A stretch of DNA of 39,318 nucleotides from a virus: IMG/VR virus record IMGVR_UViG_3300042691_035686, positions 1 through 39,318 of that record; one strand, written 5' to 3'. The stretch's first letter is position 1, and every line of letters starts with the position of its first letter. The notes beneath the pieces are model-generated. The model searched no databases. It worked only from the letters and a program-made list of their open reading frames with translations, and had not been told where the DNA came from. Made by a program: the position numbers and the translations under genes. Below, piece by piece: positions 18,501 through 26,807 of the stretch.

Positions 18501-21500
18501 AAGTATATCATCATCTTCAAATGTAACAGCTGTACTTACAAACAACAATTATTCAATAACTGGCTTATCGGATAATAGTGGAAGCATTAATTTAAAGGTA
18601 ACGTATAGAGATGGTAGAGGTAGTGATAGTGTATTTACTAAATTGGTAACTTATTCAAAAGCAAAAGCGGGTACACCAAATGTATTAGTTGCTGTATCAC
18701 CTGCTGCTCAAACAATAAATGCAAATTCAAAAACAAGCGGATCCGCAACTCCAATTGCATTGACAGTAACAGCATTGGAAGCGGGTACTAGTAGATTTAC
18801 TTCAATAGGAACTCCAATTTACACAAATGGATTAGCAGGTTCTGTTTCAACTAATACTATAACACTTAGTTCAACCGCATCGGATATAACGGGTTCAAAT
18901 GCACAAGTAACAATACCAGTAAATTATACAGATAGTGAAGGAACATCTGGAACAAAAACGGTAATAGCAACCGTTTCAAAAGCATTGGCCGCTCCTCCTG
19001 CAGTAGTTGTATCAATTGAAAAAGATGGTCAGACAGTAACAAAGAATACATCAAATGTTTATGGGACACCATCTACTTTTAAATTATCTGTAAATGAAGG
19101 TGGGAGTGCATACATATATGATAGTGTATCGCCATACAATGTTCCTTCTTTTAGAATAAGTTCAGTAACAAATGGAACTACTGCTTTATCAGAAGGAGAA
19201 ACTTTCGTAACCATAACACCGAGTACACCATCATCTACAAGTGGATTGATAGTCAGTATAACAGGTTCTTATACGGATTCGGAAGGAACTCAAACAACTT
19301 TTTTTAAAACACATAATGTAAATGTTGCATCGGATGGTACAAATGGTGCAACGGGAGCAACGGGTCCTGGAATTGTACTTAGAGGTGAATATGCAGCAGG
19401 AACTACTTATTATTACACAACTGTGGCTGGTTCATCAAGAAGAGATGCAGTTTATCAAAGTTCAGGTGGTATTACAAAATATTATGCAACATTACAAGAA
19501 ACAACTGGAAACGCGCCAACTGATGGTGCCAGTAATACATATTGGGAATATTTAGGAACTCAAGATTTTTTTGTTGCAGCCAAGATTGCAATTTTTGATG
19601 AATCGTATGTAAAAAATACACTAAATGTAGGAACAAATTCTGCAGGAAGTGCTGCTAATATAACTTTGGCAGGTGGTACAAATAAACCATTTGTTTCAAT
19701 TGGACAACCAACTCAAACATATGGAAGTAACGGTATTTGGCTAGGAATTAGTGGAAGTGGATTTGTTCCAAAAGTAAGTTTTGCAAGTGGTAGTAATTAT
19801 TTTAAATATGATCCATCTGCTGTTAATTCTGTTGAGGTTCAGGGGACGATTGCCGCAACCACATTGACAGCTCAGACGGGTTCAATTGGTGGTTTTGAAA
19901 TTTCAAATGCAAGATTAATTGGTGGTACTACCGGAAGTGGTGTAATATTAGATGGTGGTCAGGCAAGAATAATAGCCGGTAATTTATCAACAGCTGCTCA
20001 GGCAGTATTATCAACAGCTGGATTTCACGCTGGAAATACATCATTTAATTCTGCTCCATTTAGAGTAGATACTGCTGGTAACTTGACAGCCACTAGTGCA
20101 ACTATTTCTGGTTCAATAAATACAACTCAAGGAACTATCGGTGGATGGGTAATAGGTCAAAATAGTATTTCTAAAGATAAAGTAACATTGTATGCGGGAG
20201 GTACTGGTGCGGATAATTATATACAAATAACCGGTGAAAGTACTTTTGCTGGTAATCGTGTACTTATACATCCTGGAGCATTATTATCTTCTGTACCAGG
20301 TGCGGGAAGTGAAATAACCGCAACTACTGCTCAGAGTTATTTTAATATAGGAACATCAACACCACAAAACTTATATCTAACCGGATCTAGTACAAATGTT
20401 GCAGTACTTTCTACTACTTCTGCAAATATGTCACCAAGCCTTTCCACATCTTCAACATATTCTATAAATGCATCAGTTAAATATAGAATTGATTTGACAT
20501 GGAATAATGCTCCTACGCTGGAAACAACATATCTTGCAACCGCGGGGACATTTTCTGGTCCAGATCAAGCTGCTCAATATATGGCATATTATGTAAAATT
20601 TAATTTATCTCAAAACCCAACTACTTATTTAAATAATTATTCTAATATTAGTTTAGGATGGATTGGAGCTGGGTCTGGTAATCCTGTTACTGATTTTATT
20701 GCGTATTTTAATGCCATAAAAGGAACATCATATGGAAGCCTTCAAGACTTGAGTGGACAATATATTGATTTATATACATCGTTTGATTCGGTTACAGGTA
20801 CAGCATCAATTGTAAGTACACTATCATACGGAGGAACAACAATAGGATCAGTTACAAGGACAGTATCACCATCTACGACCAGTACTCAAGAAGAATTTGC
20901 AGATACTACATTTCAATTTATAACATTGGGAAAAACTACGAATCCATTAGTCATTAATACAACAAAAACAAATGGACTTACCGCAAATTATAGGAAAACA
21001 AGATGGCATGTTGATTACTATGATTCTTTTTATTTAAATGGGGCGGATTATATACCTGGTAATTATGTTATATGGGCAGAAAGTATTGGAGTTGATGGAT
21101 TCTCACCATCATCAACTACTTATTATGCAAAAGGATTATCACTAACTGCAAATAGTTTAACAAAACAAGTAGAAATATCGGAAAGAGGGTTTCAAGCTTT
21201 ATTTAATAATGCTCAAGATGCTACTGGTAACTTTTTTAAAGTTGAAGATATTAGCTCACCAACCGCTGCGAATGCAAATATTAAGTCATCTGGATATTTT
21301 TCACACTATGGTGAATTGCATGTAAAGGGAGATATTGCGGGATTTTCAACATCATTGGGTTCTGATCTACGATTAAAAAAGAATATAGAAAAAATTGATG
21401 AATCTGAGATAGAAGATATGGATAAATTAGAACCAGTAACATATAATTGGAATACTGATAATGATAATAAAAAACATTATGGATTTATAGCCCAGGATGT

Positions 21501-21654
21501 TGAAAAAATATACCCACACTTAACTGAAGGAAGAATTATGGGAGAGTATTTAACTATAAATTACAATGAATTAATTCCTGTAATGGTTAAACAAATTCAA
21601 AATTTAAAGAAAGAAGTAAATACTTTAAAAAAGGTTTTATCTAATGGCAAGTAA
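15559..21654 (+). CDS. Giant tail fibre with C-terminal peptidase S74 chaperone domain
   Basis: The 2031-residue product has an N-terminal part (about 1-180, with GGKNSFLIQGSEEL and YNVRWQKVVNVNPLI) of the kind that anchors fibres to the baseplate. A long series of beta-sandwich or Ig-like repeats follows, then short collagen-like runs (GADGIDGQN near 690, GTNGATGATGPG near 1260), a Tyr-rich carbohydrate-binding-like stretch, and stalk segments with TLTAQTGSIGGFEI-type repeats. The end (about 1933-2031) is an intramolecular chaperone of the endosialidase/peptidase S74 type: SDLRLKKNIEKI, then LEPVTYNW, HYGFIAQDVEKIYP and a final coiled coil. The autocleavage pair would be Ser1935 and Lys1940 by analogy with the S-x4-K arrangement of the family. 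It trimerises the fibre and is then released. The next fibre gene overlaps its 3' end by 11 bases. Confidence 0.9.
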   Translation: MAILKKTLFPENLERYNIFLEDTDPNSRYFGITELPGTFSGGKNSFLIQGSEELVADTLIKIEIKDAQGNVIYHEPGEGIPEYYEGTSKVVAVYIYPDTAFGPCTITILGELKEYEDANGLLTPIPSNWENQYNVRWQKVVNVNPLIANTTKIRFYRRPAVDITETILPIYNRNVNRVTISGSVDGVSVQPVSGSNFRTFKGDTIYELRISGSNFSSSMEGETITVTGLNQSYSTIIKDVVNSKKALATSPYYETSSNATNAVQYVTDFVSASFSLPYNESVTLTNSAISSSYAKIKITNLETFSGDVNRLKIFGKRKSDIGNYTLLEDVQLESNELFQTDAYSGSVNVRIGQFSSQKIIDDFWKYKKHEENTYYTPSQNNSVLASSVRLQDENILNTTQQPQRVFYNYEDIDFLSNSEYQLDFNLLLQSSSFGYGKLNVFAVGPAFAETDSNLGFGKLLGEFNVSESFRRFDKQQINFKPDSDGQGQIFFNIHQGDWYLSNISLRASQETNFSPNEVTLNVNVPTKVNNDTYDFRFEFYDINNNYVPVTLEKEITFTGGTDSVVRKALTVTPDNTLFSFSGSGETIGVSSINFDISKIGLTGSVTFYSSAFDANGDYINPSVYAAESFYPGLLTNVTETSATLLVSNFTGSITSSKISRVQYTASCEDQRDLVNIYRVDQGAVGADGIDGQNFIAVANKNQFVYDPDDRNVPAQLNDVIDIKLTNNIISGSISIASGSYLPRLALLSTTYVGQTTESVYRVFSGDDQNDVAMLGTNVASWSYDTPNQFVHKGTYVFTKGGYSSSVQLEGVLKGDKSKNLNAVSNANQFFYKMTDLSLSPSGQAITIDVKRNNLGSTTNVITVTSGSGKPALTVGSNNGTTGVQSYSINGSDYPYSASATTYTFTASDLNAAVYNDSITITPVIAESQIAVNVSNENTTFPAYSGGTVFGGFLASSGSISVKVGSEDISYASTIGNNKFSASISSSSNVTAVLTNNNYSITGLSDNSGSINLKVTYRDGRGSDSVFTKLVTYSKAKAGTPNVLVAVSPAAQTINANSKTSGSATPIALTVTALEAGTSRFTSIGTPIYTNGLAGSVSTNTITLSSTASDITGSNAQVTIPVNYTDSEGTSGTKTVIATVSKALAAPPAVVVSIEKDGQTVTKNTSNVYGTPSTFKLSVNEGGSAYIYDSVSPYNVPSFRISSVTNGTTALSEGETFVTITPSTPSSTSGLIVSITGSYTDSEGTQTTFFKTHNVNVASDGTNGATGATGPGIVLRGEYAAGTTYYYTTVAGSSRRDAVYQSSGGITKYYATLQETTGNAPTDGASNTYWEYLGTQDFFVAAKIAIFDESYVKNTLNVGTNSAGSAANITLAGGTNKPFVSIGQPTQTYGSNGIWLGISGSGFVPKVSFASGSNYFKYDPSAVNSVEVQGTIAATTLTAQTGSIGGFEISNARLIGGTTGSGVILDGGQARIIAGNLSTAAQAVLSTAGFHAGNTSFNSAPFRVDTAGNLTATSATISGSINTTQGTIGGWVIGQNSISKDKVTLYAGGTGADNYIQITGESTFAGNRVLIHPGALLSSVPGAGSEITATTAQSYFNIGTSTPQNLYLTGSSTNVAVLSTTSANMSPSLSTSSTYSINASVKYRIDLTWNNAPTLETTYLATAGTFSGPDQAAQYMAYYVKFNLSQNPTTYLNNYSNISLGWIGAGSGNPVTDFIAYFNAIKGTSYGSLQDLSGQYIDLYTSFDSVTGTASIVSTLSYGGTTIGSVTRTVSPSTTSTQEEFADTTFQFITLGKTTNPLVINTTKTNGLTANYRKTRWHVDYYDSFYLNGADYIPGNYVIWAESIGVDGFSPSSTTYYAKGLSLTANSLTKQVEISERGFQALFNNAQDATGNFFKVEDISSPTAANANIKSSGYFSHYGELHVKGDIAGFSTSLGSDLRLKKNIEKIDESEIEDMDKLEPVTYNWNTDNDNKKHYGFIAQDVEKIYPHLTEGRIMGEYLTINYNELIPVMVKQIQNLKKEVNTLKKVLSNGK

Positions 21655-24600
21655 TATTAGAATAGGTGATTTAGGTTCATCAGCCGGTTTAAATACTGCA
21701 ACTACTACCGTAAGTGGTTCATATGTTGCTACTCAATTTTTAACCGGATCAGTTAGTGGTATTAGAGATTTACCAAACACACCTGGAACATTAACTGGAA
21801 CTGGTGCAAGACTATATGGTGATCAGTATGAGTTTATAGAATTTGAAGGAAAAATTCCTGTTATTACAATAAATACATTAACATCTCCTGCTAATACAAA
21901 TCCTCAATCCGGTAAGAGATTAGATTTTACTTACACAATTACTGGAATGCAACCAGGTGAAACTGGATATGTAAAAATTTGGGTTAATGGTTCATATACT
22001 GGAACAAATACATCTACTATTAATGGAAATGTATCAGATGTTCCTGATTTTTATGTAGATAATTCAAATACATATATAATTCCAAATTCTACAAATACTT
22101 TAAGATTAGAATTAAGAATAAACTCATCAAATAAACAAGCAAACGATTCAAAAACAGTTTTTGTAAATGCGATTGACTTAACTATAACTTCTGTGGTACT
22201 TTCTCCATCTTTTACAGGAGCGGGTACATATAATTACACAACGGGTTCGGTTGGATTTACAGTAAATGTAGCAGGAGGTATATCTCCATACTATTATGAT
22301 TTCAATGGAGCAGGTTATGGATCAGCAGATGCAAATACTTCTACATTCAATAACGCAAGTACAACAACAGATGATGCATATTTAATACAAGTTAAAGATT
22401 CGGCAGTTCCGTTTGATACTGCAACAAATACACCAACTACTTTTAGAAGGCCAATAGCAGTATCTATTAGTACAACTACTTCTGCAGAACCGTATGTTGC
22501 ATATTCTGTAAATTCAACAGTGTCGTATAATGTTGATGCAGTTGCAATTGATTACGCATGGGTTGTAACTGGAGCAAGTATATCTACCGGAACAACTCAA
22601 AATTTATCACTTTATTACAATACATTAGGTGCACAATCGGCTAGAGTTAATATTACAAATAGTAGTAATACTAGTATAAGAAATCATGCAATTACTTCTA
22701 TAACAGTTGCAATGGTTTCTCCTTCAATAAGTGCAACATATAGTGCATTTAGTGAAACTTTTCTTGTAAATGTTACAGCACTAACTGCAGCTGCAGGTGC
22801 GGCCAGACTACGATATGATATAGATTATGCATTAAAAGATAGTGGTGGTTCTTATGGTGCATGGACTTCTTTGGTTTCAAACGGAACAAGTACAACACCT
22901 TCTGTTTCTATTGCAGGAAAAACAACAATTGCTCAATATGCAAAAGCAAGAGTTAGAGCAAGAAGAGCTTTGGCAGATGGTTCAAATGAATACCTATCAG
23001 GATATACAGAAACCGGAGATATATTAATACCACAAAAAGGTGTTTTAACAATTGCCGATCAAGATTATATTTTAACAGGTGCAAATAGAACATTTACTGG
23101 AACGGTCACAATCGGTGGATCAAACGATAATAGTTTTTCCGTAACAAGTGTATCTTCAACAACAACAGATAGTACGGTAACTGCTTCCGGAGCAAGAACA
23201 TCGGCCGGTGTAATAACAATAACTGTAAACAATCCATGTACTTCCGTAAACGATGGAACTTCAACACATACCGCTACAATAACAGATGGTAATGGTTATG
23301 TTTTAACTGATAACTTTACGGTTCGTTATAAAATACTTGCTAGTCAAATTGGGTTATCTGTTGAATGGTCAAACGGAAATCCATATAACAATACTTATAA
23401 TTTCATTTCTAGAACGATTAGTACGGATTTTACATTAGGAAGTTTTCAATATAATGATGGTACTGGTTATACAAATGTATATAGTGGAGGAACTTTTATA
23501 AGTTCTGATAATTATACTGCACCAACTGCAAATCAAACTTGGTATTATAGAGTAAAAGCGTCTGGTGGTACATATAGAGAATCTGATTTTAACGAAACTT
23601 CGGTATTGGTATATGGATATCCAAATCAAAGTTATGGATATAGTACATCGGTTAGTCCTACTGCATCTCCAACATTACAACAGGCAGAATCTTTAACTTT
23701 AACAGTCAGTAGAAGTAGCGGAAACTTTAATTTAATATCTGCTACTTGGACTCCAACTTTACCAAACGGAACAACATTAACTCAGCAATCCAGAAGTGAT
23801 GCACAAATATCAGATACGGCTGGTAGTTTTTCTTTTGATGCCGTTGATTTTTATAGATCAAATTGTGATCCGGATGCAGTTGGTAGTAGAACTCAAAACA
23901 TTACACTAAGATATAATATTGATGCATCTAAATACTACACTCATACTTTAGATCAAAATATAACAGTTTACAGACAACCTGGAAGTATTACAACTACCAA
24001 ACATAGTGGATTTGTATCAGGATATGCAAGAAGAGGTATATCTTTTGTATTAAGAACCACATTTTTTACTGGAGGGCCACCATACGCTGAATCATTTAGT
24101 GGAACATTTCACGCTTATTTAAATGATTCGGACTGGCCATCGTTTCCATCTGACCTTTTAACCCAAGTTGATGATGAAAATACTTCACTTGGATTTTTTT
24201 CTGGAAATAGTTTTGGTATAACATATGGTGATTCAACTTATTGTAGGAAATATTTTGAAAAAGATTTCGCTTATACATCTAATAGAAATATATCAGGTAC
24301 TACAAAGAATTATTATGGAGCAGAATATAATGTAGTACAATATACAACATTTCCAGAACCATTTTATAAATTTGTTTATGCTGGTAATGCCAATTCAACA
24401 AGTATAGGTGTTGTAATAAGGGGAAGAAGGGCTACGACATTCAATGCTGGTTATACATTTACAGCTACTGCAGATGGTGTTGGTAGTACAAATATAGGTA
24501 GTATAGGTGGTGGTAATTGGAGTAGTAATATAAAGGGTGATGATGGGGCATGTGATATTTCTTTAGATGGGTTAGTAATTACATATCAACGTTCTTCTGA

Positions 24601-26338
24601 TAACTCAACTTGGACAGATTTGGCAGGAAGTAGTTACGATCCAGGTTCGTTTGGTACATACTATTTTAGAGCAAAAATTCAAGATGATTGGGGAAATACT
24701 TTATATACAAATTCTACTTCAGTAACTACCAGAGACTGGGATTATTCTTTAACTCTTTCTGGAACAGATTCTACTCCGGATGTTAGAGTTACAGCAGGTG
24801 TTAATGTTTTTAGTTTTGTAAATTCATCTTATCCAAATAAATTTACATTTTCAACAACCGATCCAGGCGCTGGAAGTGAAACGGAATTTCCTATAAGTGC
24901 AGGAGTATCTTCTTATTTTTTAACAGTATCTGGACCCGAAGATTCTTCATTTCCAGGAGCTTATATGGTAACATCAAATAGCTCGGGAGCAAATAATATA
25001 ATAGATGCTATTTTTGTTGGTTCACCATACAACTATTGGGTGGGAACTTCATCTTCTAGTAAGAGTAGTGTAAGATATACATCAGTTACTGGCAGAAAGT
25101 ATATATTTTTCTTTTCAATGCCTGGATCATATGGTCAAACCGGTCTATTAACAGTTACAACTCAAAAAAGTAGTACCGATACTCAAAATCAAAAAAAGTA
25201 TTATTTAAGATGGAAAACGCCACCAGAAGTAAATCAGGTAACACTTTCTCAAATCGCAACAAATTGTAGTAGTATAACCGTAAGAGCCGCCATTGGAACT
25301 ATTAATACGGCAGATACTTTATATATACAAACTAGTCCGGATGGTGCGGGGTGGACAGATGTTCATGGTCCTATTTCAATATCTGCTAATACAAATTATG
25401 ATAGAACTATAACTGGTATAATTGGTACAATATACGTTAGAGCAAGAATTTATGCAGGTGGTACTTTAAAAACCACCTCAAATACCGTAACTTATACAAG
25501 AGTAAATGCAATTTCTGCAGTGGGTGGAATTGCGGTTCCATCAACATCATCAAATACTCCACTTTGTAGTACATTAACATATTCTTTTGCAAGAGCAGGA
25601 AGTGCCAATTCTTCAAACGCATATCAATATTATGTTACTTGGTATGAATGTTCTTTTGATTATGGTGTGGTTGGATCGGCAATCAGTCAAGGACTTAGAA
25701 ATTTTGATCAATCATATACGGTTAGTATGGGTGGAATTGCATGTGATACGCCATTGTATTATGAAGTATATGCTATATCTGAAACCAATTGTACAGGAAC
25801 GGCAAGAGATGCATGTTTAATATATAAATCTGCAAATTTAGGATGCGATTGTGGAGCAACTTGTTTGGCAAAAGGTACAAAAATATTAATGTGGGATGGT
25901 AGTGAAAAAAATGTTGAAGATTTGGTAGAAGGGGATTTAGTAAAAAATATTTCAATAGATGGGTTTTCCGAAGAAGAAGATGCATGGAAAACTTTTACAA
26001 CAAATCAATTTAATTATGTTGATTCAATGAGTGCTGTAAAGTTTGTGATTAGTGGTGTTTATCATTACCATTACATAATAAACAATAAATTAAAAATAAC
26101 TTTTGAACATCCTATATTTGTCAGAAGAAATGATGAATATAAGTTTTTAATGGCAGAAGATATCATTATCGGTGATATGATGTATAATGCAAATGGAGAG
26201 TGGGAAATGATTGAAGAAAAGATACGAGTTGATGAATTGGATGAATTTATAACATTGGGTGTTGAAACAAACGATACTTATTTTGCAAATAATATACTGG
26301 TTCACAACGTAGGACCTGGTGGTAAACAAGAATTATAA
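21644..26338 (+). CDS. Giant Ig-repeat fibre/adhesin ending in a Hint (intein-like) domain
   Basis: The 1564-residue product is mostly Thr/Ser-rich beta-sandwich repeats (Ig or fibronectin III-like) with an N-terminal SNIRIGDLGSSAGLNTATTT segment. Around 1290-1405 there are cysteines ending in LGCDCGAT. Residues 1407-1555 form a Hint domain: nucleophile-position Cys1407 in CLAKGTKILMWDGSEKNVED, LVEGDLV, a block-B-type TFEH (Thr1486 to His1489), and a C-terminal DTYFANNILVHN ending with His1554-Asn1555. Only nine residues follow, and the first is Val, not Cys, Ser or Thr. Intein splicing is therefore not expected, but N- or C-terminal self-cleavage as in bacterial intein-like domains is possible. 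The start overlaps the S74 fibre gene, so translation is probably coupled and both should belong to the same adsorption apparatus. Which repeats bind the host receptor is unknown. Confidence 0.88.
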   Translation: MASNIRIGDLGSSAGLNTATTTVSGSYVATQFLTGSVSGIRDLPNTPGTLTGTGARLYGDQYEFIEFEGKIPVITINTLTSPANTNPQSGKRLDFTYTITGMQPGETGYVKIWVNGSYTGTNTSTINGNVSDVPDFYVDNSNTYIIPNSTNTLRLELRINSSNKQANDSKTVFVNAIDLTITSVVLSPSFTGAGTYNYTTGSVGFTVNVAGGISPYYYDFNGAGYGSADANTSTFNNASTTTDDAYLIQVKDSAVPFDTATNTPTTFRRPIAVSISTTTSAEPYVAYSVNSTVSYNVDAVAIDYAWVVTGASISTGTTQNLSLYYNTLGAQSARVNITNSSNTSIRNHAITSITVAMVSPSISATYSAFSETFLVNVTALTAAAGAARLRYDIDYALKDSGGSYGAWTSLVSNGTSTTPSVSIAGKTTIAQYAKARVRARRALADGSNEYLSGYTETGDILIPQKGVLTIADQDYILTGANRTFTGTVTIGGSNDNSFSVTSVSSTTTDSTVTASGARTSAGVITITVNNPCTSVNDGTSTHTATITDGNGYVLTDNFTVRYKILASQIGLSVEWSNGNPYNNTYNFISRTISTDFTLGSFQYNDGTGYTNVYSGGTFISSDNYTAPTANQTWYYRVKASGGTYRESDFNETSVLVYGYPNQSYGYSTSVSPTASPTLQQAESLTLTVSRSSGNFNLISATWTPTLPNGTTLTQQSRSDAQISDTAGSFSFDAVDFYRSNCDPDAVGSRTQNITLRYNIDASKYYTHTLDQNITVYRQPGSITTTKHSGFVSGYARRGISFVLRTTFFTGGPPYAESFSGTFHAYLNDSDWPSFPSDLLTQVDDENTSLGFFSGNSFGITYGDSTYCRKYFEKDFAYTSNRNISGTTKNYYGAEYNVVQYTTFPEPFYKFVYAGNANSTSIGVVIRGRRATTFNAGYTFTATADGVGSTNIGSIGGGNWSSNIKGDDGACDISLDGLVITYQRSSDNSTWTDLAGSSYDPGSFGTYYFRAKIQDDWGNTLYTNSTSVTTRDWDYSLTLSGTDSTPDVRVTAGVNVFSFVNSSYPNKFTFSTTDPGAGSETEFPISAGVSSYFLTVSGPEDSSFPGAYMVTSNSSGANNIIDAIFVGSPYNYWVGTSSSSKSSVRYTSVTGRKYIFFFSMPGSYGQTGLLTVTTQKSSTDTQNQKKYYLRWKTPPEVNQVTLSQIATNCSSITVRAAIGTINTADTLYIQTSPDGAGWTDVHGPISISANTNYDRTITGIIGTIYVRARIYAGGTLKTTSNTVTYTRVNAISAVGGIAVPSTSSNTPLCSTLTYSFARAGSANSSNAYQYYVTWYECSFDYGVVGSAISQGLRNFDQSYTVSMGGIACDTPLYYEVYAISETNCTGTARDACLIYKSANLGCDCGATCLAKGTKILMWDGSEKNVEDLVEGDLVKNISIDGFSEEEDAWKTFTTNQFNYVDSMSAVKFVISGVYHYHYIINNKLKITFEHPIFVRRNDEYKFLMAEDIIIGDMMYNANGEWEMIEEKIRVDELDEFITLGVETNDTYFANNILVHNVGPGGKQEL
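25862..26308 (+). other. Hint-domain coding segment
   Basis: This part of the second fibre gene codes for residues 1407-1555, from the leading cysteine to the terminal His-Asn. The ends are set by the invariant residues of the fold. There is no sign of a homing endonuclease insert; the domain is only about 149 residues, a minimal size. Confidence 0.85.
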
Positions 26339-26340
26339 TC

Positions 26341-26805
26341 ATGAATTTACTTGAAAATATAAAATATAACGAAAATTTGATTAAAAAAATTATAGATTTA
26401 AAACCAAAAATAAATTCTATAACAGGATATTGCCCATCGGAAGAAATATATAAAATTGCGTTTATAGACTCTACAAAAGTTTTAAAACAACCAAATTATT
26501 TTAAAATTGATGGAATACTGTTTCATCCGGATTCTTATGTATTATATAAAAACGAAGAAGATCTTATAACAGAAATAAGAGTAATAGATTTATATAATCA
26601 AATAGAAATTGGAAATAAAATAAAAATATTAAACTATTATTTAAATGAAATAGAAATAAATAATATTGAATATGTTAAAATGCCTGTTACTCGTTCTGGA
26701 CATTTTTTAGATATAAAATGTTTAAATACATCTGTGTTTGTTCCATATACGGAAAAACAAATACTTATAAGAGATACAATTTATGTGTATCCAAAAGGAA
26801 AATAG
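26341..26805 (+). CDS. Hypothetical protein between the Hint fibre and the glycosyltransferase
   Basis: The 154-residue product is rich in Ile, Asn and Lys and seems beta-rich. It has segments ITGYCPSEEIYKIAFIDS, FKIDGILFHPDSYVLY and VTRSGHFLDIKCLNTSVFVP. I do not recognise a family. It starts 2 bases after the Hint fibre stop and ends 2 bases before the glycosyltransferase, so the three are almost certainly cotranscribed. Plausible roles are a fibre assembly factor, a fibre-tip subunit or a partner of the glycosyltransferase. It has no signal peptide or membrane segment that I can see. No motif decides between these options. Confidence 0.65.
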   Translation: MNLLENIKYNENLIKKIIDLKPKINSITGYCPSEEIYKIAFIDSTKVLKQPNYFKIDGILFHPDSYVLYKNEEDLITEIRVIDLYNQIEIGNKIKILNYYLNEIEINNIEYVKMPVTRSGHFLDIKCLNTSVFVPYTEKQILIRDTIYVYPKGK

Positions 26806-26807
26806 TT

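Noticed and set aside
25862-26338. A splicing intein
   Set aside because: No Cys, Ser or Thr follows the terminal His-Asn, only nine residues remain downstream, and there is no meaningful C-extein; a cleaving Hint domain fits better.
26718-26807. Longer start for the glycosyltransferase
   Set aside because: The extra 30 residues overlap the upstream gene, are Cys/Tyr/Lys-rich and unlike the family start; ATG at 26808 leaves a 2-base gap and begins right at the GT7 motif.
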